Assembly (NCBI RefSeq): GCF_039541575.1
Contig: NZ_BAABGM010000024.1
Span: forward strand, 62,001-126,000
DNA length: 64,000 nucleotides
Direction: 5' to 3'
Source of the DNA: Fodinibacter luteus
GTDB taxonomy: Bacteria > Actinomycetota > Actinomycetes > Actinomycetales > Dermatophilaceae
The translations under genes were made by a program, and so were the position numbers. Under the pieces are notes generated by a model that saw only the letters and a list, made by a program, of their open reading frames with translations, was not told the DNA's origin and did no database searches. Of the stretch, positions 58,760 through 64,000 are shown one piece after another. Within the stretch, counting starts at the first letter, position 1. Every line of letters begins with the position of its first letter.

Positions 58760-60478
58760 TCACCTCGCGTTCGTGCAGGTGACGTCGTCCTCGGGGCGGT
58801 AGTTCGTCGTGAACTTCTCCGTCTTGACGACCTTGCCGCCCTGCTTGAGGATCCGGCCGACGTCGACCTTGAAGCCGACGACCGGGCTCTGGTTGATGCA
58901 GTCCGGGTCGTCGTCGGTGTAGCGCTTGGGCTGCACGACGTCGTAGCGGTCGCTCTTGGTCGCGGTGACGTCGTACTTCTTCGTGCCCCAGAAGCTCACC
59001 GTGATCGAGGTGTCGGTGGCCGCTACCTGCATGAGGATGCCGCCGTCGGTCGTGTTCGTGAACTTGTTGTGCAGGTCCGGCCACGAGATCGTGGCCTCGC
59101 GACCCTCGGGGTAGCGGGAGATGTAGTAGTAGTGCGGGGTCCACGCGTCGAGCTGGACGCCGGCGAAGAAGGCGGCGTTGAAGATCGTCGTCGACACCTG
59201 CGAGATGCCGCCGCCGACGGACTCCGCAGCCCGGCCGTTGCGGATGATGCCGGCCTCGACGTACCCCTTGCCCGCGGTGCGCTCGCCGAGCACGGCGTTC
59301 ATGCTGAACTGCTCGCCCGGCGGGATGTAGGTGCCGTCGAGGACCCGTGAGGCGAGCTTGATGTTGCGCACCCGCGCCTGCCCGGGCTTGTAGTAGGTCG
59401 TGAAGGAGGAGATCTTCTCCTTGGGCAGGGTCGCCTTGGCGGCCGCCGTCGTGAAGCCCGGCTCGACCTTCTTCGTCGCCACCGTCGCGGTGCGCGTCGG
59501 GGTGGAGATCGCCTTCCACACCTGCGCCTGCAGCGAGGCGTCGTCGAGGGCGACCCCGGGGACGTGGGCCTTGACGGTGGGGGTGCGCCCGGAGAAGGTG
59601 ACGACGGCGTCCTTGGCCTCGACCTCGGCGTCGGCCTTCCTCGCGGCTGCGCGGACGACCTCGGCGAGCTTCTTCTCGTCCGCCCGCGGCACGATCGTGC
59701 CCGACTCGTCGGCCTCGAGCACGATGGCCGGGACGAACGCCTTCGGCTCGAGCGTGAACGACGTCTCACCGGCGGTGACCGTCACCGGGGCCGAGACCGC
59801 GACGTCCGCGAACTCGGCCTTGACGCGGCGGAGCTCGTCGGCGGAGACCTTCGGTTCGACCGACGCCGCGGCGACCTCGACGGTGCCCTCGGCCGGCCAC
59901 CAGCGCCGGACCGCGGCGACGGTGCCCTCGACGTCGGTCGTCGTGCCGGTCCGTGGCTCGGTGAGCGTGGCGGTGCCGCCCTCGAGGGAGAGCGAACCCT
60001 CGACCGGCTCGGCATCCAGCTCGCCGCGGGCGTCCTCGAGCGCCGCGCCGAAGGCATCCTCGTCGACGGTGACCGCCGCCGGCTCGTCGCTGCCACCGGC
60101 GAGGTGGTGCCACAGGTCGACGGGCGCGAGGGAGAAGCCGACGAGCCCGGCGACGGTCTCGTCGACGTCGATGCCGACCCCGAGCTCCTCGGGGGACATC
60201 GCCACCTCGCCCGCGGGCGACGTGAGGACGATCGGCTCGGCGGAGGCGCCGCCGAGCGCGCGGGCCAGGGTGGCCCGGGCGGTCGCGGCATCCTGTCCCC
60301 CGACGGCGACGCCGGCGACGGTCGTGCCGCGTGGCACGCGGTCGCCGAGGAGGAACGCGGCGGCGACGTACGCGGCGACGAGCGCGAGCAGCGACGCGCC
60401 GACGACGAGCGGCCAGCGCCGCCGTTCCCGGGGCTGCTCGTCGTGGTCGATCTCGTCGGACCAGGTGTCGAGGGTCAT
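58760..60478 (-). CDS. VanW-family protein with peptidoglycan-binding domains
   Basis: 572 aa. A cytoplasmic start, one membrane helix (about 22-44), two PG_binding_4-type units (about 60-180 and 190-310), and a VanW domain (about 365-530: AGKGYVEAGIIRNGRAAESV, GGGISQVSTTIFNAAFFAGV, YYYISRYPEGREATI). Role in the cell wall is not defined; related to glycopeptide clusters in name only. ATG overlapped by the flavin reductase gene upstream (ATGA). Confidence 0.9.
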   Translation of the reverse strand: MTLDTWSDEIDHDEQPRERRRWPLVVGASLLALVAAYVAAAFLLGDRVPRGTTVAGVAVGGQDAATARATLARALGGASAEPIVLTSPAGEVAMSPEELGVGIDVDETVAGLVGFSLAPVDLWHHLAGGSDEPAAVTVDEDAFGAALEDARGELDAEPVEGSLSLEGGTATLTEPRTGTTTDVEGTVAAVRRWWPAEGTVEVAAASVEPKVSADELRRVKAEFADVAVSAPVTVTAGETSFTLEPKAFVPAIVLEADESGTIVPRADEKKLAEVVRAAARKADAEVEAKDAVVTFSGRTPTVKAHVPGVALDDASLQAQVWKAISTPTRTATVATKKVEPGFTTAAAKATLPKEKISSFTTYYKPGQARVRNIKLASRVLDGTYIPPGEQFSMNAVLGERTAGKGYVEAGIIRNGRAAESVGGGISQVSTTIFNAAFFAGVQLDAWTPHYYYISRYPEGREATISWPDLHNKFTNTTDGGILMQVAATDTSITVSFWGTKKYDVTATKSDRYDVVQPKRYTDDDPDCINQSPVVGFKVDVGRILKQGGKVVKTEKFTTNYRPEDDVTCTNAR

Positions 60479-60969
60479 GCGATGCTCCCGTAGCGTCCTC
60501 TGTAGTGGACCAGGGCCGGTCCGACGGTGTCTGGCAGTGAGATGGACAGCACCTGTGCCACGACGATGGCATGGTCACCGGCCTCGTGGACGGCGGTCGT
60601 GCGGCACTCGAGGTGCATGAGCGACCCGTCGAGCAGGGCGACACCGGTGTGCGCCCCGCGGTGGTGCGGGGCACGGTCGAGCTGTCCGTGCAGCGGGCGA
60701 CCGCGGGTGGCGAACCACTCCGACAGCGGCCGCTGGTCGGCGGCGAGCACGCTCGCCCCGAAGAACCCCGACTCTGTGACCGCGCCGTACCAGCGCGTCT
60801 CGTGCTCGACGCACACGAGCACGAGGAGGGGGTCGAGCGAGACCGAGGTGAGGGTGTCGGCGGTCATCGCGTGGTCGTGGCCGTCGGCGACGGTCGTCAG
60901 CACGCTGACACCGGCGACGAGGCGGCCCATGGCCTGGCGGAAGCGGGCCGGGTCCAGGAGGTCGCTCAC
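60475..60969 (-). CDS. Flavin reductase family protein
   Basis: 164 aa. FMN-binding split barrel: FRQAMGRLVAGVSVLTTVAD, HAMTADTLTSVSLDPLLVLV, WYGAVTESGFFGASVLAADQ and the C-terminal VHYRGRYGSIA. Reduces FMN/FAD with NAD(P)H for a monooxygenase partner, which is not visible here. GTG start overlaps the mshB stop (GTGA) and its stop overlaps the VanW start, so three genes are coupled. Confidence 0.9.
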   Translation of the reverse strand: MSDLLDPARFRQAMGRLVAGVSVLTTVADGHDHAMTADTLTSVSLDPLLVLVCVEHETRWYGAVTESGFFGASVLAADQRPLSEWFATRGRPLHGQLDRAPHHRGAHTGVALLDGSLMHLECRTTAVHEAGDHAIVVAQVLSISLPDTVGPALVHYRGRYGSIA

Positions 60970-61841
60970 GTTGCTCCCTCCGTGACGGGCCGACCGGTCG
61001 CCACGTCGAGCCGGGCGAAGCCCTCCCGCCCGGCGAGGCGGCTCACGACGTGGTTCGACAGGGCGTACCACCCGTCGCCGACGACGACCTGGGTCTCGTG
61101 CGCGTACAGGGCGCGGTGCTGCACCGCCACGACCGACGGGGCGACGACGGCGTGGGTCACGACGGCATCCGGCACGACCGACGACGCGAAGGGGTCGCCC
61201 TCGCCCGGGACGACGAACCCTCGGTCGGGTGGCACGTGCGCGGCGAGCCACGCGCGGTCCTCGACGGCCCACGACCGTGGCGTGAGCACGGCGTACACGG
61301 GCGTCGTGCCGCCGCGCCGGGCGACCGCCCGGCAGGTGGCCTCGTGCGTGCGCACGTGGTCGGGGTGGCCGTAGCCGCCGGTGGCGTCGTAGGTGACGAC
61401 GACGTCGGGGTGCACCGCGTCGAGCACCGCGCCCACGGCCGAGGCCGCCTCGTCGAGGTCGGCCGCGGCCCAGGCGCGGGGGTGACCGGCGGCCGCGGAG
61501 CCCGCCATGCCCGAGTCGCGGTACGCCGGCGCGCCCCCGGGGCCCGTCGCACCGAGGAGGTGGTGGGTGACCCCGAGCACCTCCATCGCGCCGCGCAGCT
61601 CGGCGCGGCGGTGCTCGGCGAGTGGGTCGCCGGGGGCTCCCTCGAGGTGGGCGAGGTGGGCGGGGATGACCTCCCCCTCCTCGCCGAGGGTGCACGTGAG
61701 CACGTGCACCTCGTCGCCCCGGGCGGCGTGGTGGGCGATGGCGACGCCGGTGGCGAGCGTCTCGTCGTCGGGGTGGGCGTGCACGAAGAGCAGTCGCGGC
61801 GCGCGGCCGTCGACCTCGATGCCCTCGAGCAGGTCCCTCAC
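60966..61841 (-). CDS. mshB: Mycothiol deacetylase MshB
   Basis: 291 aa. Removes acetyl from GlcNAc-inositol in mycothiol synthesis. LLFVHAHPDDETLATGVAIA (zinc site), LTCTLGEEGEVIPAHLAHLE, YRDSGMAGS and TYDATGGYGHPDHVRTH are the MshB hallmarks, absent from the shorter PIG-L gene at 10736. GTG start overlaps the upstream lpqW-like stop. Confidence 0.93.
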   Translation of the reverse strand: MRDLLEGIEVDGRAPRLLFVHAHPDDETLATGVAIAHHAARGDEVHVLTCTLGEEGEVIPAHLAHLEGAPGDPLAEHRRAELRGAMEVLGVTHHLLGATGPGGAPAYRDSGMAGSAAAGHPRAWAAADLDEAASAVGAVLDAVHPDVVVTYDATGGYGHPDHVRTHEATCRAVARRGGTTPVYAVLTPRSWAVEDRAWLAAHVPPDRGFVVPGEGDPFASSVVPDAVVTHAVVAPSVVAVQHRALYAHETQVVVGDGWYALSNHVVSRLAGREGFARLDVATGRPVTEGAT

Positions 61842-63688
61842 CGGACGACCGCGATGTCCGCGAACTCGATGACGCCCCCGGCGATCGTGTTGGCCGACAG
61901 GTTGCGCACGTCGGACCCGGAGACGTAGAGCGCCCGGCGCTCGGCGAGCCCGATGTAGGCCCCCTTGGCGACGAGCGACTCGTCGACCTCGGCCCAGGCC
62001 CGCTCGCGCTCGGCGCGCTCGGGGATCGCCTGCACCTTCGCCATGCGGGCGTCGAGCTCCTTGTCGGCCCAGTAGCCGTAGTCGCGGCCCGGCCCCGCGT
62101 CGGTGAGGTTGATCGAGCTGTCGAACAGGGGCGGCAGGATCGTCGACGCCGAGGCCCACGCGGGCGCCCAGTTGGACCAGAAGACGTCGACCTCGCCGGC
62201 GAACTTCGGGTCGCTGATCGCCGTGAAGTAGTCGTCGGTGATCGGCCGCGTTTTCGGGTCGAACCCGGCGAGGCGCCACCCGGCGACGAGCGCGGCCATC
62301 GCCTTGTCGGAGGTCGCGTTGGACCGGTACGCCACGGTGAACGTCACCGGCTCGGTGACCTTCGCCTCGGCGAGCAGCGCCTTCGCGCGCGCGGCGTCGC
62401 CCCGGGTGCCGGTGCCGACCGGGTCGGCGTCGTGCGCGGCCGGGAGCGAGCGCGGGATGAGCGACAGGGCGGGGTCGGCCGCCGTCGCGCCGCCGATCGC
62501 CGTGACGTAGGCGTCGCGGTTCGTCGCGGCGGCGAGCGCCTGGCGCAGCTTCTCGTCCTTGAACACCTCGCTGCGCGTGTTGGGCACGAGGTAGTCGACG
62601 ACGCCGGTGCGGGGGTTGACCGAGCGCTCCTGCAGGCTCTGGACCGCGGTGATGTTCTGCTGGATGGCTGGTGGGGCCGACCCGAGCGAGACCGACAGCC
62701 GGCCGGTGTCACCGTCGGCCATGACCTGCTGGGCGACCGCCTGGGTGTCCAGGCCCTCTCGGTAGTCGATCCGGTCGAGGTGGGCCCGGCGCACCGGGTC
62801 GCTCGCGCGGCTCCAGTTCGGGTTGCGCACGAACGTGCCTCCCGAGCCGGGGGTCCACTCGCCCTCGAGCATGTACGGACCGGCCGAGAAGACGTCGTAG
62901 CCTCCCTCGGCGCCCCGGTCTGCCGACTCCTTGACCGGACCGAAGGCGGGCTGGCTCACGAGCTCGTTGAAGTCCCCCAGCGGGGCGCTCAGGGTGAACG
63001 TGATCGTCTGACCGGTGCACGCGACGGCCTTGTCGAAGGCGGCCTGGCCCTTCTTCGCGGCCTCGCCCGTGGCGTACGGGCCCGGGTAGGTGCTGGTTCC
63101 GTCCATCCGGCGCGGGATGGCCAGGACGGCGAGCGCGTCGGTCGACCCACCGGCGATGTCCTTGGTCGCGAACGTGCGCGAGATGCCGTAGGCGACGTCC
63201 GCGCAGGTCACGGGGCTGCCGTCCTGCCAGCGCACCCCGTCGCGCAGGGTGAACGACCACGTCCTGAGGTCCTTGCTCGGGGTGCCGGTGTCGGTCGCGA
63301 GGTCGCCGACGAGCCGGTGCTGCTCGTCGGGGTCGGTGTTCGGGGCGTACGCGGTGAGGCTGCGCGCGAACACCCGGCCGGCGAACGCCATGTCGTCGCG
63401 GGAGGCGATCCGCTGCGGGTCCCACGTGACGACCGGGCCGAGGGAGAGGGCGTGCAGGGTGCCGCCGTCGGTGTCGACGCGGTCACCGACCGCCGACGTC
63501 GGCGTGGCCTTCTCCGGGTCGGCGGGTGCGGGGCCGCTCAGCGCGACGACGCCGGCGACGACGAGCGCCACGACGAGGACGGCGCCGAGGAGCACCGCGA
63601 CGAGCGCGGGAAGCCGGCGACGGCGCGCGGACCGCCGGCCGGCGCGTGTCGCCGCCGGGTCGGGTCGACGGTTGAGCCTGTCCACCAC
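61838..63688 (-). CDS. LpqW-like family 5 solute-binding protein
   Basis: 616 aa. A basic start and one hydrophobic segment (about 26-51; LPALVAVLLGAVLVVALVVA) without a lipobox Cys, then the oligopeptide-binding-protein fold (GPVVTWDPQRIASRDDMAFA, TWSFTLRDGVRWQDGSPVTC, AGPYMLEGEWTPGS). No permease or ATPase is near. Its position between typA and mshB equals that of mycobacterial lpqW, which tunes mannosylated glycolipid synthesis rather than import. GTG start six bases after the typA stop. Confidence 0.87.
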   Translation of the reverse strand: MVDRLNRRPDPAATRAGRRSARRRRLPALVAVLLGAVLVVALVVAGVVALSGPAPADPEKATPTSAVGDRVDTDGGTLHALSLGPVVTWDPQRIASRDDMAFAGRVFARSLTAYAPNTDPDEQHRLVGDLATDTGTPSKDLRTWSFTLRDGVRWQDGSPVTCADVAYGISRTFATKDIAGGSTDALAVLAIPRRMDGTSTYPGPYATGEAAKKGQAAFDKAVACTGQTITFTLSAPLGDFNELVSQPAFGPVKESADRGAEGGYDVFSAGPYMLEGEWTPGSGGTFVRNPNWSRASDPVRRAHLDRIDYREGLDTQAVAQQVMADGDTGRLSVSLGSAPPAIQQNITAVQSLQERSVNPRTGVVDYLVPNTRSEVFKDEKLRQALAAATNRDAYVTAIGGATAADPALSLIPRSLPAAHDADPVGTGTRGDAARAKALLAEAKVTEPVTFTVAYRSNATSDKAMAALVAGWRLAGFDPKTRPITDDYFTAISDPKFAGEVDVFWSNWAPAWASASTILPPLFDSSINLTDAGPGRDYGYWADKELDARMAKVQAIPERAERERAWAEVDESLVAKGAYIGLAERRALYVSGSDVRNLSANTIAGGVIEFADIAVVR

Positions 63689-63694
63689 CAGTCG

Positions 63695-64000
63695 TCAGCC
63701 CTTCCTCGCGCGGGCCGCCGCACGGGCGCGCAGGGTCTGGTCGAGCTCGACCTTGCGGATGCGGACGGCTTCCGGGGTCACCTCGACGCACTCGTCCTCC
63801 CGGCAGAACTCGAGGGACTGCTCGAGCGAGAGCGCGCGCGGCGGCGCGAGGCGCTCGAGCACCTCGGCACCGGCGGATCGCACGTTCGTCAGCTTCTTCT
63901 CCTTGGTGATGTTGACGTCCATGTCGTCGACCCGGGAGTTCTCGCCGACGACCATGCCCTCGTAGACCTCGGTCGTCGCGGGGATGAACAGGGTGCCGCG
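63695..64000 (-). CDS. typA: GTP-binding protein TypA/BipA, C-terminal fragment
   Basis: Last 101 codons of a ribosome-associated translational GTPase; the rest lies beyond the right edge. TTEVYEGMVVGENSRVDDMD, ITKEKKLTNVRSAGAEVLER, LSLEQSLEFCREDECVEVTP and the basic C-terminus RARAAARARKG are diagnostic of TypA. It is upstream of the LpqW-like gene in the same operon, as in mycobacteria. Confidence 0.93.
   Translation of the reverse strand, partial: RGTLFIPATTEVYEGMVVGENSRVDDMDVNITKEKKLTNVRSAGAEVLERLAPPRALSLEQSLEFCREDECVEVTPEAVRIRKVELDQTLRARAAARARKG

Overview
The window is about 73% G+C, packed with genes on both strands, and uses many GTG starts. It looks like a chromosomal segment of a high-G+C actinobacterium. 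A mycothiol gene (mshB), the succinylase branch of lysine/DAP synthesis (dapD, dapE, dapC), a sigE-rseA-htrA-tatB block, DUF3117 and an Lrp/Crp repertoire fit Micrococcales, perhaps an Intrasporangiaceae/Dermatophilaceae-like genus; the family is inference. I see no rRNA, tRNA, CRISPR, IS or prophage. About 18 genes carry a TAnnnT-type -10 box 6-7 nt before the start codon, the signature of leaderless transcription, and this fixes many start codons.

Layout. 0-11 kb: metabolic and housekeeping genes (RecB-like nuclease start, sdaA, purU, PHP phosphoesterase, MaoC hydratase, glpK, a beta-lactamase-fold protein, Xaa-Pro peptidase, PIG-L deacetylase). 11.6-15.1 kb: a sugar ABC importer (binding lipoprotein plus two permeases, no ATPase). 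15-22 kb: a Crp-type regulator, a 60-aa protein, a PGM1-like ATP-grasp ligase, then a signalling operon of hybrid histidine kinase, receiver and receiver-cyclase. 22-32.5 kb: stress protein, VanY-type peptidase with cell-wall-binding repeats, acyl-CoA dehydrogenase, P450, RIO kinase, Gfo/Idh oxidoreductase, VWA protein and L,D-transpeptidase. 32.6-34.5 kb: two overlapping CoA-ester lyases.

35-64 kb resembles the mycobacterial chromosome from memory (typA, lpqW, mshB, fdx, dapC, dapE/dapD, LOG, DivIVA-like, DUF3117, O-methyltransferase, sigE-rseA-htrA-tatB, mrp, MgtE-N), with citrate synthase, a Cys/Met PLP enzyme with its Lrp regulator, and a membrane glycosyltransferase cluster set in it.

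Themes. (1) MaoC hydratase, acyl-CoA dehydrogenase and two malyl-CoA-lyase-type proteins look like ethylmalonyl-CoA pathway parts scattered over three loci; the lyase operon has a Crp-like site at a class II activation position. (2) Cell envelope: L,D-transpeptidase, VanY, VanW, a lysozyme-like protein, HtrA/SigE stress control, an LpqW homologue and mannosyltransferase-like membrane proteins. (3) Lysine/DAP synthesis: dapD and dapE are divergent and dapC follows fdxA. (4) The most unusual items are a palindromic bidirectional -10 box shared by two leaderless genes (fdxA/GNAT), a palindromic insert read in frame in the GNAT gene, a DivIVA-type motif in a polytopic membrane protein and its small neighbour, and about four-fold enrichment of GGCATCC/GGATGCC.
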